DNA of 64,000 nucleotides, taken from positions 21,752,001-21,816,000 of the forward strand of contig CM072861.1 of NCBI GenBank assembly GCA_036937835.1, written 5' to 3'. The notes under the pieces were generated by a model. That model saw only the letters and a program-made list of their open reading frames with translations. It was not told the DNA's origin and did not search any database. A program made the position numbers and the translations under genes. This DNA is from Pampus argenteus (taxonomy: Eukaryota > Chordata > Actinopteri > Scombriformes > Stromateidae). Position 1 is the first letter of the stretch; each line of letters begins with the position of its first letter. Below, in pieces: positions 24,607-36,710 of this stretch.

Positions 24607-25290
24607 GCCTCTGCGTGTCTCGTTCTTAGACCGCTGTCGACTTTTATTTCTGTGTCATCACTCTTCCGCTGTGGCTCCTGGTATCAACGTTCCGGTATCA
24701 ATCTTTATCTTTGTTAAATGTTGAACCGTTTTGCATAATATCTGATAAGTGATGCGTCAGGATACATACTGAACAGTAATGTAGGATTATGTTAATATTA
24801 CATATAATATGACGATGAAGTAGAGGATGACCTCAGCCTCCTGGTTGATATGTGGCAAGATGCCCTCTGCTGGGCACTGCGAGGACCTTCACTCACCTGG
24901 TGACCTGCCACCTGAGCTGGTGACTAGACAGAGTCTGTGAGTGGACGGAGAGAGAGAGGGAGAGAAACACATCTTTAATGTTGTGCTAGCTTTATCTGGA
25001 TAGTTTGATGTTTGAAATGTCTTTGGTTATCGCAGTATTCTTGTTTGTTTATCACTTATCTGGAAATGAAATAGAAAAGCTTTCTGCTTTGTCATTTCGG
25101 TGGCGTGTGAGGTTGACGTTTGGGTTGCGCTGGTGGAAAGAGTTTTGTTAAAAAAAACAAAAAAAAAACATTGTTTCTGTATCTGTTCTGAATCCTCCTG
25201 TATTGTTTGACATTGTTCTTTTTCTATTTAGGGACATTATGTGGATGTGAGCGCGCTCATGTGAGATCTGACATATTACTGGCTTCATCG
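20186..25290 (+). other. tenm2: tenm2 intron upstream of the alternative first exon
   Basis: Intron with arrays at 20872-20890 (GT), 21511-21533 (GT), 22211-22235 (GT), 23059-23086 (GT), 23997-24019 (GT) and 24572-24605 (CA), a CT patch at 23296-23324 and a purine-rich stretch at 23357-23500. The rest is unique sequence without a recognisable exon or RNA gene. Confidence 0.7.
24572..24605. repeat. (CA)n microsatellite
   Basis: About 34 bases of CA. Confidence 0.95.
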
Positions 25291-25295
25291 CCGCA

Positions 25296-25745
25296 GTGTC
25301 CTCTGCCCTTCCTCCCTCCACCCCCCTCCCTCCCTCCCTCCCTCCTGCTTGGCGTCTCTGCTTCACCGCCTTGTCTTTTTTTTCTCCCTGTTTTACCCTC
25401 AACCCCATCTTTCCTCTCCTTCCACCTTGCCTCATCTCCTCCTCTCCTCTCGCTACCCACTCCCTTGTGTCTCCTCTATCTCATTCTATCCTTTCTCCTC
25501 TCTCTTTCCCCTTCGCCTTTGATGTGCATGCTTTGTCACATTCCCATGATTCTGTCACTCTTACACTCTCGAGCGCTTGTGGGCTCCATTGCGTGCTCCC
25601 GCCCTTGTTGCCACCTCCTCCTTCTCCTCCTCCTTCTTCTTTCTACCACTACGCTTTCCCTCTTTTACTGTCTCACCCCTACCCCTTTCTCTCTCCCTCT
25701 GGCTCATTTGTTAGCTCCCGCCATCATCCTTCCTCCCCCTCCATC
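25296..25745. repeat. Long pyrimidine-rich tract upstream of the candidate promoter
   Basis: About 450 bases in which the plus strand is mostly C and T, including CCCT units near 25322-25346 and many CTCCT/TTCTCC units. It is followed at 25766-25803 by the opposite bias, GA repeats. The 235-residue open frame across it (25207-25914) is a composition artefact rich in Leu, Pro and Ser. Such tracts are able to form triplex (H-DNA) structures and often flank vertebrate promoters. Confidence 0.8.
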
Positions 25746-25749
25746 TCTG

Positions 25750-26546
25750 TGGTGCGGTGCTGCTGGGAGAGAAAGTGAGAGAGAGAAAGAGAGAGAGAGA
25801 GAGCGCGGGTGTGTGTGTGTGTCGAGTCTGCTCTCAGTCTCAGCTGTGGCCAGATGGAGGATGGAGCCGCAGCCACATCTCTCCTTCTCTTCTGCTCTGC
25901 CTACCACAGGCTGAAAGGCACTCTCTTTTTCACTCTGTGTTTCCTCATCCATCTATCCCCCTATGCCCGAGCTGGCCTTGATCTGTGACGGATTGAGCAA
26001 AAAAAAAAAAAAAAGGACTGAGGACGAGAAACAGGAGGGAGACAAAATAAGACCTGCAGTCTTCTGTAAAAGGGAGAAAGCAGTTACAGGGCATTGCGCT
26101 CATCGTTCACCCCCCACCCTGTGTTTTGGTGTGAGGCGTTCATCTCTGCAGTGCATCAGCTACACGTGTGCAAGTGTGTCGATACACACACACACTGCCT
26201 GAGTGTGTGTGTGTGTGCGTGTGTGTGTCTCGGGCTCCTGCTCTATCTATCTCTCTCTCTCTCTCCTGCATGGTGCTCCGACACTCAGCTTAGCGAATTG
26301 TGCTTCTCAGAGCTCACTGCAAACAGACGGAGAGGGGAGAAGAAAGGAGAACAAGAGTGAAGAAGAAGAAGAAGAGCAGCAGAGGAGAGACGACAGAGAG
26401 CAAGGACTTTGACGGAGGGAGAAAACAGGCTGCAAAACATTGAGAATCAAGAAAAAAGGACTCTAAAGGGAGCGGAGAGGAGCGGAGTGTGGAGGAGAGG
26501 AGATAAGGGTAGAGGGTTAAACAGAGAGAGAGACAAGTACGGAGCA
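25750..26546 (+). promoter_or_regulatory. tenm2: Candidate alternative promoter and 5'UTR of tenm2
   Basis: The segment changes from GA repeats (25766-25803) and a GT array (26203-26228) to a purine-rich stretch (about 26320-26540) typical of 5' untranslated leaders, ending at a candidate start codon and consensus donor. Possible upstream start codons exist, including a short uORF at 26270-26293 (ATG GTG CTC ... TAG, seven codons). No clear TATA box is seen. The transcription start cannot be placed from sequence. The case rests mainly on the downstream ATG-to-donor segment. Confidence 0.4.
26270..26293 (+). other. Seven-codon upstream ORF in the putative leader
   Basis: ATG at 26270 followed by six codons and TAG at 26291-26293. 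If the transcription start lies upstream of it, this uORF would precede the tenm2 isoform start at 26547 by about 250 bases and could damp its translation. Confidence 0.25.
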
Positions 26547-26598
26547 ATGCATCACTCAGGCAACACAGGAAGAACCAAGACCCTCTCTCATGAGACAG
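26547..26598 (+). CDS. tenm2: Candidate alternative first coding exon of teneurin-2
   Basis: An ATG with G at -3 opens 17 codons, MHHSGNTGRTKTLSHET, plus one base, before a consensus donor (ACAG followed by GTAAGA at 26599). The exit phase is 1, exactly that of the exon at 1814-2107 and of the 57-nt cassette exon, so it would join the same downstream acceptor with the split codon G|NN. The frame upstream is open back past 26409 but contains no other ATG. The product would be a teneurin-2 whose cytoplasmic tail lacks the conserved SDADSD/KSRRSSG region and starts with a short, basic, Ser/Thr/His-rich peptide. Short-tail teneurin isoforms from internal start sites are known in the family, but I cannot match this peptide to one. 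A chance ATG-donor pair remains possible. Confidence 0.5.
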
Positions 26599-26992
26599 GT
26601 AAGACCCCCGAATACTTCTTTGTCACTACAGCGGTCAGGTGGCATTGTGCTATATTCTCTACAGACAACGGGAACAATAGAGCCTCGATGTAACTTGACT
26701 TTAGCCAATCCCCGTCTTTCCTCTACTGTGGATGGGCACGCGCACAGAAATACAAACCAGAACAGAATTATTTCTCATTTATTTCAACTTGTAGGTTGAT
26801 CAAAATGTAGGTTATATACACATATTTGAACGTATGTGTGTGTGTGTGTGTGTGTGTGCGTGTGTACGTGATGGCGGTGATCAAACGTCACACATCTGAA
26901 TAGAACTTGGCTTTGATGTGCGCTTGAAGTTATGATTGGCATCCGTGAATGCCAGTACGCTCTGTACGTAAGCAACTCTGCGTGTGTTTGTC

Positions 26993-26997
<5 letters not shown>

Positions 26998-27024
<27 letters not shown>
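26998..27024. repeat. (GT)n microsatellite
   Basis: About 27 bases of GT; two further GT arrays (27047-27061, 27212-27238) lie within 250 bases. Confidence 0.95.
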
Positions 27025-27028
<4 letters not shown>

Positions 27029-27089
27029 GGTCATTGGTTTGAGGTTTGTGTGTGTGTGTGTATGCGAGTGCGCCCTGACGTGTCGGCCC

Positions 27090-27185
27090 CCGGCTTTCTG
27101 GTGAGCACGTTCCAATTGACTGTAATTACAGTGATTGACAGGTAGCTGATGGCAACAAATGGACGGGACATGTGTTGCCCTTTTT
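27090..27185. promoter_or_regulatory. Candidate enhancer with PBX-MEIS composite site
   Basis: Repeat-free island between GT arrays, about 500 bases after the candidate alternative first exon. It contains the palindrome TGTAATTACA (27121-27130) immediately followed by TGATTGACAG (27132-27141), which equals the established PBX-MEIS/PREP composite recognition sequence, then AGCTGATGGCAACAAATGG. Adjacent homeodomain and PBX-MEIS sites are typical of hindbrain and neural enhancers. Enhancer activity is inferred. Confidence 0.4.
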
Positions 27186-27207
27186 CCACCTTAATCCATA
27201 ATTTATT

Positions 27208-27238
<31 letters not shown>

Positions 27239-28417
27239 TCCTCAATATTTACAAGGTTATTTCGAGCTATTTGCCTTTCTAATTCAGTGCTGATTAATTG
27301 ATTGAATATTTAGATGTGTGGGTTTAATTTGAAAAAAAAAAATCAGAGTAGTCTGATTTGTTGTGAACTGTGCATGTTAATGTGCAGCGTGCTCGTGAAC
27401 GGTAGGGGGTTTTATGTTTTGGGTTGTTTGGCAGAACAGTTTGACCTCGGGAGAAAAGGTTAAGTGTGTCTGCGGTGTATCTCTTTGTCGGTATCGGCGT
27501 GTGTGTAATTGTGTTTGTGTATGTTTCACATAATAGTTGTTTGATTGCTTTGTGGGTGTGAGGGGATTGCTAGCACTCGTCAAGCTAATCAAACAGTTGC
27601 CACAGACAATCACAACGTGGCAACACACCCTATCGACAGTTCTGCCTCGCATCTGCCTCCTATCTAAACAGCCATTATGAATTTACATGCTAGACAGGCG
27701 TAATATGGCTTTCTCTAAAAGATAATGGCAACATTGTTCAAGGGAATACAGGCCTTTCACACACACACACACACACTCCTTGCACCACCCACTTGCATTC
27801 GCACATACACACACACAGATACTCACCAACACGCACACATCTGTTGCACGGTTCTGGCCCAGCGGTGGATAAATGTGCCTTTCTGATTGCTGCCACAGAA
27901 AGGACGTGATTGGCATGGCAGACCGGGGAATTAGCCATTGTTTCCATGGCGACTAATTGGGAGGGTCCCGACTAGTGGGTTTATGAAGACAGATGACAGA
28001 TCGGTAGTTCACTTCCTGCTTTACAGAGCGGGTGGTCCCATTGGCTAGCAGGACCCCCTGCTGTCGGAGACAGACAGACACTCTGCAGGCCACCTCACAC
28101 GTGTTCAGCTGTCACCAAACATGTAACTATCACATCATTAACTATCAAATTAAATGTAATCCTGCGCCAGTACACACTCTTACATTTCACTTGTTGTCTT
28201 TTTAAAAGGGTTTGGCATGTTATAGGGAAAGTGCATATTTCACTGAACACACACTATTCACTCATATGTTGACTTGAATCAACTGATAGATATACGTGCA
28301 GTGTTTCTGTAGTTCTGTAGCAGCCACATGTGCTACTATAACCTGAACCCGCACTAGATATATGCACATTTAGAGACTGATTCAGTGTTTTTATGTGACA
28401 TTAAACAAGTCAGACAG

Positions 28418-28418
<1 letters not shown>

Positions 28419-28453
<35 letters not shown>
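28419..28453. repeat. (CA)n microsatellite
   Basis: About 35 bases of CA. Confidence 0.95.
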
Positions 28454-28457
<4 letters not shown>

Positions 28458-29990
28458 ATAATGTAGCTACAGGGCATGTGAGAGAGAAATAGGTGTGATT
28501 GGGTCCATCTGTGGCAAAGAGAGAGAGGGAGAGAGAGACATGGACACAGAAAGAGAGAGAGAGAGAGAGAGCTCCATCTGTGGACACCTGCCCTTCCTCC
28601 AGGCTACCATCCCTTTCCTCTGAACTGCCAACAAGATCTGTGGTTGCACAGGTGCGCGTGTGTCTGTGTGTTTTTCACAAACGCGGGGACGGTCTGTGTG
28701 TTCTCGACAGTGAGCGTAGCTGATTTGACACACATTCACAAAAGTATGAATCAAAAAAAAAAGGGGCTCTCACTGAATCATGTGTGAATGCTGTTTGTTC
28801 TTTTTCAACTTTCAATTGGTTTGAACTCGAGTCTGAGATCTGTTTGAATTGCATCTTCATTTATAGTTTTGACACATCATAGCAGGAAAAGCACAGGTGT
28901 GATTGATCATTAACAATGCTGCATTATATTAAGGTGTTCCAGTTTCAGTATCTTATTATTAGGCATGTTTGTTTACTGGCACGGCTTACACGGAGCCGAG
29001 CCATCGTTAATATTATTAGCTACAAATGTATGCTATGAAAACGATTTATAAAAATAAAAAAAACCCAAACATGCTCAAGGTTACTTCTCTCTTTTTTTGA
29101 CCTACAAACAATAACACACTACCAAGTGATATTCACAACACCATATATTATTGATGCCTCTGGACACAAGCCATCCAGCATGCAACACACAGTTAGACAG
29201 CTTAAAAACACACTGCTAGGAAAGCTGGTGATAACGGGTAGAGGGGAGTTATCCTTCCCCTTCCATTTCATTCAGCTATCCATCCTGCCTGTCTATCTCA
29301 CTCAGTCAGGCACCAGCTCCATCTAATGGCCTCTGCAGGTACTGATGCACATACACACACACACATACACACACACACACAATCTTCCACACTGACACAG
29401 GCTGACACGAACACAAACACTTTGATTAAAAAGAGTCGCAACACAATTCTATTTCACCACCACGAGCGAGGAAGTTCGAAAGCCACTGAGATAATGGTCA
29501 TGATTTATTTATTTATTTTGGTTCGGACGCTATTTATGGGAACGCAACTCCTCAACGCGCGGAGCAAGGTGGAGGGGAGGAGAAGGCACAAAAGGAGAGG
29601 TGATTGGAAGAGAAACAGAGTGGGAGACGGAGAGAAAAAATAGCAAAGCGATTGAAGAAGACGTGCGTGTCACGGCTAAACAAATAAGCATGTGTGGGAA
29701 CAGATGGTAATAAAGTTCTCTGTTACAAGACTCATGGCTCACACACACACACACACACACACACAGTCACACACACGCCAACACATCGCAAACCCACACA
29801 TGCACAGCTTGATTATGTGGAGTATTGGGCCGTGAGTCATTAAGACTTTGCCTCAGTGAAGCTGACTCGAAAGTGAGCAACGACAGTCATCTACAAAGGC
29901 CGGTCACTCGCAGTCATCTCTCTCTCTCTTCACTGTCTCTCTCTGTCTCTGTTCTTCCAACTATTTTGTCATCTTTACTTACTCCTCTAC

Positions 29991-29992
<2 letters not shown>

Positions 29993-30031
<39 letters not shown>
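29993..30031. repeat. (CA)n microsatellite
   Basis: About 39 bases of CA inside a wider pyrimidine-rich stretch (29915-30120). Confidence 0.95.
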
Positions 30032-30036
<5 letters not shown>

Positions 30037-31429
30037 TGTTTTTCTCCTTCTTTCTCAATCACCATTCATTTTCTCTTCACTTTCTCCGTTCCTTTTCTTT
30101 GTTCCCCTCCTGCTTTTCAGTTTTCCATCCAGTGTTCTTCAAGCCAAAATGTGCGAATGTGTGTGAATGAATATATATATATATATGTATGTGTGTATAT
30201 GTATGTGTGTGTGTGTGTGTGTATGTGTGTCGATGGGTGAGGGCAGTGTGTCCTCAATCACAGTGAAAGCATTTGTTTCCCTCCGCCAGTGGATATAGAT
30301 TATGTATTTCACTCCTTTTCCTCACATTGTTTTTTTTTTTCTTCTTCTTCTAACATGCATTTTGTCCTCCCCACTCAAGGTCAGTTGGAAGATTGCTTTC
30401 AGCCCCCTGTGTCCTCCCCGACACAGCACGCTTTATTCTGTATACGGCCGTCAGCGCCTGTGCATTTGTACCGTGTGGTTTGATGGCTGTGTGTGCATGT
30501 TTGAAATCACAGGGAAAAAAAGGGGTGAGGGAGGAGGGGGGAGGCGATGTTTTTGTATTATCCAATCTCTCATCAGTTAAGCTCTGGTGTTTGCGTTTGT
30601 GTGTCACGCTGATGGAAAGGTATTCTGCCGGCAGTCAATCTCAAGTTTTCAAGTCAGTTTTGAAGGAAGGAAATGGAAGAGGAGAGGAAATCGTTCAAAT
30701 TAACAGGACTCATGTTGAAACATAAGGATCTTGGACTGTTTCCTTTTTATCGAACACCATTGTAAAAGTAAAATGTTTCAAAAGTGTCTGCTCATAAATT
30801 TTATTGAAGCATTTTTCCTATGTAAATATTTAATGCATTCATTGATTTCTTGAGTGTGTGTGTGTGTGTGTGTGTGTGTCTGTTATAGAGCGCGTGGCTG
30901 TTTTTTTTGTGTGGACGGTTGGAGGTATTAATTTTCACAGTGGTGATTTGGGTGAGTAAAGGGCTGGCAAACTAACTGGTGTTCTCAGCATGCTTTTGAG
31001 CATGTGTGCGTGCGTGTGTGTGTGTGTGTGTGTGTATATCTGATCAGTGAGCTGGCAGGTTTTATGCTTCACTACCCTGGCTGCTCATCCATGTGTACCA
31101 TCTGCATGTGGCGCTGTCATGTGTGTCACCTATACCCCACTCCTCTCATATCTCGAACCATCCCTCCATCCACACCTGACACTGTCTAATCATCGTCCTC
31201 TTATCTGTGGCTTTTTTTTTTTTCCCGCTCTCATTTAAAAAGCTAATTTATTTAAAGAAAAGGGAAAACAAAAGCTGACGCGGCAATTAATTTAAATCCT
31301 TTCACTTACTTAACGCTGCATATTAATAAAGAATAATATTTTTTTTTTTTATTTAACATGGGTATTAGCAACTTCATTCACCTTTTGTAATTCTAATTCC
31401 GGAGCGAGCAAGCGCCGTATCCTCAATCA

Positions 31430-31570
31430 GAGCAACAGTGTAGGATGCGGCGTTATCCCATTTGCAACGCCAACACTCCAAGTGATCGATCCACGCCGCA
31501 GCTAACTATGTGACAGATGAAAGTGTCACAATTACAGTCATGTTGAAGTTACAAATTGATCCCAGCGTTT
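31430..31570. promoter_or_regulatory. Candidate conserved non-coding element
   Basis: Repeat-free balanced-composition segment with CpG-containing words (GATGCGGCGTTATCCC, CACGCCGCAG), TGATCGATC and a MEIS-type TGACAGATG. Called on texture only. Confidence 0.2.
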
Positions 31571-32514
31571 CTGCTGGAAAGGAGTTTTTGTCTTAGAGGT
31601 GCCATCGTTCATCTACACAGCCTCATTATACCTTGTGGGGTAGCAGCGACAGCGGTGACTCATTGACTCATCATGCTGTTGTTTGTAAACTCGAAACCCG
31701 ACTAACCGTTCTCCATTCCATTCTTCATCTTATCTAATGTTCCCCATTTCTCTGCTATCTCTGCCTCCTCGCTTTTTACAACCTCCCCCGTCCACGTCTC
31801 CCTCTCGCCACCTCCCTTCATCTTTAATATCCTTCTCCCCAAAGCACTCACTCCAGCTCCCTGAACTCTTCACCCTTTCTTTTGTTCTCCCTCCCGCATT
31901 TTTTTTTTTTTCCTCCATTTTCCCGAAACACTCTCCTCAGGTCTGTGTTATTAACATAAAAAAAAAGGAGGAGAGCATATACCTTTTTTTTTTTTTTTTT
32001 CCTTCTGCCCAGACTGTGAGTCACTCCGCCCCGCCAGCTACAGGCTGCCTCGCCGGCTGTCACATCGCCACAGATGTGAAACCGATTTCAAGGGACAGGG
32101 TGAGGACAATGGCTCACGCATTAGAGAGCTGCATTTTGGCAGTTTCCTCTGCTGAAGACAGTCAGGTAGTTTGCTGTGCTGCTTCTGGAGCAAAAAAAAA
32201 ATAAAAAATAGGTCAAATATAGGATTGTTTCAACAGAAAGGAAGTTGTTTTTGAAAAAAGCAATAGTGGAAATGAGGCTACTTTTATAGATGGAGGAGCT
32301 GCCTCTGCTTTTGGTATGTCGGCGTATATATACCTTAATCTGCTGTATTCACCGCCCCTTACTGTACTGCTGTCACATTCAGGTTTATCGATTACATGCC
32401 ATAAATCACAGCAAGGGGTTTCAAGCCTGTCTTCACGCTGACAGTAATGCATTATGGAGTTAGTTTTATTACTTTTGAATTACTTTAATGAACACTCTGA
32501 AATGACTTTTCCGA

Positions 32515-32700
32515 AAAGAAGATGCATTAGCCGTCCATCAATTTTGCGAGGTGGTTGACACATTGCGCTAAAAATGTTTTTCACTTTTCCCTCAATTAAT
32601 TCGGCGTAATGTGCTCACTTCCACGAGGAGATGATTAAACAGAGATACATGATGGCTTTCCATTTTTCTCCATTTCGGCATTGAGTCACGGAGTAGGCCT
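32515..32700. promoter_or_regulatory. Candidate conserved non-coding element
   Basis: Repeat-free segment with CATCAATTTTG, TCAATTAATTCGG, GATGATTAAAC and ATTGAGTCA (AP-1-like TGAGTCA near 32683). Called on motif content only. Confidence 0.2.
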
Positions 32701-33066
32701 ATTTACAGCTCAGGAGGGATTTGTTCAGCAGACTCAACAGTATAAATTGAGTTTGAACTGCAGGCTGCGACTCTGAGAGGATTCGTAAAGGTCACTGCGG
32801 TTGTGATACACAAGTAAGTCATTAAATGACTTTGTAACTCAATACAAAAGCTATAGTTGCATAATGTAGGTTTTTTCCTGTACATTACCAGTCGTAATCT
32901 CTAATTCTCTGACTTGAATGCACAAACGCGCACACACACACACACACACACACACCAGACAGTGGTTCCAGCTGCCGCACTAAACAGAGGGTTTTTATTC
33001 GAGGAGGTAGGACACCACGACCTTGCCTTCAGGATGACAAAGTGAAATTCTGTCTTTGCACATGCA

Positions 33067-33069
<3 letters not shown>

Positions 33070-33127
<58 letters not shown>
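33070..33127. repeat. (GT)n microsatellite
   Basis: About 58 bases of uninterrupted GT. Confidence 0.95.
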
Positions 33128-33132
<5 letters not shown>

Positions 33133-33936
33133 AACACCAACCCTAATATGAGGGGAGATGGGCCATGCAGCAGGCCAAAGGGGGCAGTGAAATGATTCCA
33201 TCGATCATTCTTGATCACCTAAACAAAGTCACACGGCACATTCATCTCGCTGCATGTGTGTGTCTCGCTCTCTGTCTCCTTCTCTCTTTGTCTCTTCTAT
33301 TGACACCCATTGTGACTCTCACCTCTTGCTTCTGTGTGTGTGTGGGTGTGTGTGTGTGTGTGTGGGTGGGTGCGCATGTGTGCTTTCAGACTGATGCTGC
33401 AGTGATGGCACTGGACATATGCCAGCTCCTGCACAGTTCCATTAGCATTGCCAAGGCTGGCCGTAGATTGCTATTGATTGAGTATTGCCTCTATTCATAG
33501 GCTATTCAGCTTGAAGCGCGCGCACACACACACACACACACACAGCTCTAGAATAGGATAAGAGTATGTGAAACCAGACGCACACTTAAAAAAAAAAAAA
33601 AGAGAGAGAGAGATGTTCAGGCTTGTATCTGGGCTCATGAGAGAAAATACAAAGCTTTTAATTCCCATATTTCTATAAAATGGAAATAATTCCTAAAATG
33701 ACTAAGGCATCTTAGGAATTATGGAAAAAATAAAATAAATATGTGCGATTTAAGGTTTGTGTGGTGGCTGTAATGGCTCGTGTACGCTGCGTGGCTTTGA
33801 CAGGGACTTGAGGACGCCAAGCTTGTCGATGGCTGAGCTTTGGATTTTAAACAAATCAATGCCAAGTGACTGGACCCTGGAGCCACTTCTTAATGAGAAC
33901 CACTGCTCAGAGATCTCCATACCCCCCTCCGTCTCC

Positions 33937-33939
<3 letters not shown>

Positions 33940-33976
<37 letters not shown>
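33940..33976. repeat. (CT)n microsatellite
   Basis: About 37 bases of CT. Confidence 0.95.
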
Positions 33977-33980
<4 letters not shown>

Positions 33981-36559
33981 ATTTCTCGCCCGCTGCTCTG
34001 TCTCTGTCTCTCCACTCCGTTTTTATTTTCCATCTCTCTGGTTTCTCTCACCTCTCGCCCTTCGCCCACAAGAGAACATGCACAGATGTGCACACACATA
34101 CACCTCAAGCTTCTTTTTCTTTTTTTTTCCCCTCTATGTCTCCATTTTATTTTTTCTTAAGATACTTTTAGACAGCCCAATGTCAGACCTTCCAGTGGCA
34201 GTCCAGTGTTGAGTCTAATCTGTGAGTGTCACAGCAGGGAAAACTGTGCTTCCATAACCAGTGACCATGATGTTTACACTGTAAAAAAATCCCCAAAAAA
34301 CACATGATAATCTGCAGTGATGTTTCGTGTTTACACAAAAATGTGCTCCAACAGCTGCATCCATTTTTTAGCATTGTGTGTGTGTATGTGTGTGTCTGTG
34401 TTAACACGTTGAGGGGATTAAGGATGTAATGCTGGATTATCCAGCAGGTAGACTTTCCACTTCTTCTGCCGAGGAGGAGATGGAGAGGCAGCGAGGACGG
34501 GGAGGAAAGAGATGGAATGATGGATGGATGGATAGAGAGAGAGAGTAAAATAAGTGACCCTCACTAGAGCGATGGAGGAAGGATGTGAGGAGAAAAAGAT
34601 GGAAAGTTTATTTGTACATCATCATTTATACACTCAGGTAAAGACGAATATTTAGCTAAGCAAGATTTGGGAAAGGTATTTCAAGAAACCATTTTTTTCT
34701 ATTAAAAAAATAGAAAACTGAATACATGTATAAGAAATTTACACCTCAGATAATCTGCTAATTTTGTTCTACAAGCGTGTTGCATAGTGACTACATGAAT
34801 TTCCACTCCTCTTTGTTTTTACTGTAGGAACGGCAAACAAAACCAGCCGCAAATGATCTAAGAGCTCAAGCTGCTTCATATTGTACAAGTGAGTCAGCGA
34901 TGTGTCTCGGGGCTAAAGTCTTTTAATGATTTATAGACAGGTCGACGTAAGGTTTTAAATTCTACTCTCCAGAGCGAGTCCTGGAGACCCGGGCGTAGAA
35001 GTGTATTAGAGGGAGGGGAAGAAGAAAGAGGAATACAAATAAGATGCAAAATGCAAATATACCTGGCGACAAGTGGCACAAATGTTGCTCTGCTCCACAG
35101 AGAGAGAGAGAGAGAGAAGAAAAGGAGAATAAGAGGAGGAGGGGGGTGCAGAGTGGGAGAGGCACTGGTGGAAGATAATGGTTTTGTATTTTCCAGGTGA
35201 AGCACAAAATATAAAATTTTCTGATCCAGTAATGGGAGCAAATCTTCCCTCCGATTGCGTATTTGTATATTTGTGTCAGCAGTCACAGTCTTTGCTCTTA
35301 TCGTCAGGGCTCTTAACATTGTTAACTGCACACATCACTGTTCAAGTATAACAACACATATTCAGATATAATGAGACTTGAGTCATTGCCATTGCTCCGT
35401 TCAAAGCATTTTTTATTTTTATTTTATTTATTTTTTTAATTTCGTGCAGCATACTGCTCCAAGAGCCCCACTGCCTTTTTGCTCGCCAATTGCCAAGTAT
35501 TAAATAAAACATAAGAAGTGAGAGCAATGTGAGCAAAGGAACCCATGTTTCCAGTTTAAAGCCCACATGAGGTGACGGAGGCCATCTCACACACACACAC
35601 ACACACACACATACACCAATACTCAGGGGGGTACTGGGTCTATCTGCAGCGTTTTGTAATTGTTTTGGACTAATCCTGGTTTTAATATGTCTATCACAGC
35701 AGGGAGGCCTTTCACGCTTAATAGACACCATGGATTTGTTTAATTATGTCTGTCTGTGTGTGTATGTTTCCACATGAATGTCATGTGTGTTTTGAAGAGA
35801 GAGAGAGAGAAAGAGGGAGTGTGTTTGAGTATTCGAGCGCCACTTAGATGACAGTTTGTTTTAGGAACCATGCATATGTAATGCTGTAAATTTAAAAAAA
35901 AAAAAAAAAAAACTATAAGAGTAGACAGGGTACATAGAGGCGTAGAGACAGTGCTCACATAGAACTGATGTATGCACACGCGGACACACACACACATCCA
36001 GCGAGTGAACCCTTGGCAGTACTTTCCCAGTCTGTTTGATATAGCGTCTCACGGGAGGCTATAGGACTGTGGCAGTGTTTCACCCACTCAAACACACACT
36101 GGCTCGCAGGGAAAGAAGGATCGCACAGAGAAACGGGGTGAAAAAAAGACAGACAGAGGAGACAGTAGGAGGAGTGCCTCTCCTCAAACACACTCCAGCA
36201 CACGTCTCATCCCCATCTTTCCGTCTCTCGTAGGGGAAAAAAAAGGAAAAAAAAAGAAATGAGGCACTTGGTGAACAGGTTGAGGTTGTTTACAGCCATA
36301 CTTTTTCCTTCTTTCTCCCAGTGCTCATGTGCTCATATCTCACTCTGTCATACTCACACCGACCGGGTGAGATGGAAACGGCGCACTGGGGGACGCAGCA
36401 AAGATATTACCCAGGCTGCATCGGCATCAGAGAGGACACTTTGTCTTTTAATTTTTGTCGCGGTCTCAATTAGAATTGCAAGCCAAGAAGGAGATATCTT
36501 CGGCCGCCTTAGCTGAACACAAACACCAAAGCTTCCTGATAAAAAGCCACCCCACAAGA

Positions 36560-36710
36560 ATATGTTATAAGTCTCCCGCTGAGCTCTTTCTCTGCGTGAC
36601 CCAATCGGGGCCGCACAAATTTTTAAAGCACCACTTGTCAATTTCAGGGTCTGTAAACTCATCATTGAGAACAAACGCACAAATATAAGCAAATGAAGGT
36701 GTGGAGTAAA
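36560..36710. promoter_or_regulatory. Candidate conserved non-coding element
   Basis: Repeat-free segment containing CCCAATCGGGGCCGCAC, CACTTGTCAATTTCAGGG and AAATATAAGCAAATG. It has mixed CpG and AT content unlike the neighbouring simple repeats. Confidence 0.2.

Larger units (their letters stand above)
26599..34000 (+). other. tenm2: tenm2 intron downstream of the alternative first exon
   Basis: Begins with GTAAGA. GT/CA arrays occur at 26836-26857, 26998-27024, 27047-27061, 27212-27238, 27762-27776, 28419-28453, 29741-29765, 29993-30031, 30856-30878, 31013-31034, 32933-32955, 33070-33127 and 33520-33543. A TA array is at 30172-30186, GA arrays are at 28519-28571, and a pyrimidine-rich block is at 31737-31925. 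Between arrays are repeat-free segments listed separately. No exon with teneurin similarity is present. Confidence 0.7.

Noticed and set aside
25207..25914. 235-residue open frame, the longest in the window
   Set aside because: It is produced by the pyrimidine-rich tract (Leu/Pro/Ser/Phe runs); two other frames over the same bases are also open, and there is no domain or splice support.
33387..33500. Possible exon TDAAVMALDICQLLHSSISIAKAG after a ctttcag acceptor
   Set aside because: Sequence looks protein-like, but there is no usable donor before the in-frame stop, and no teneurin similarity.
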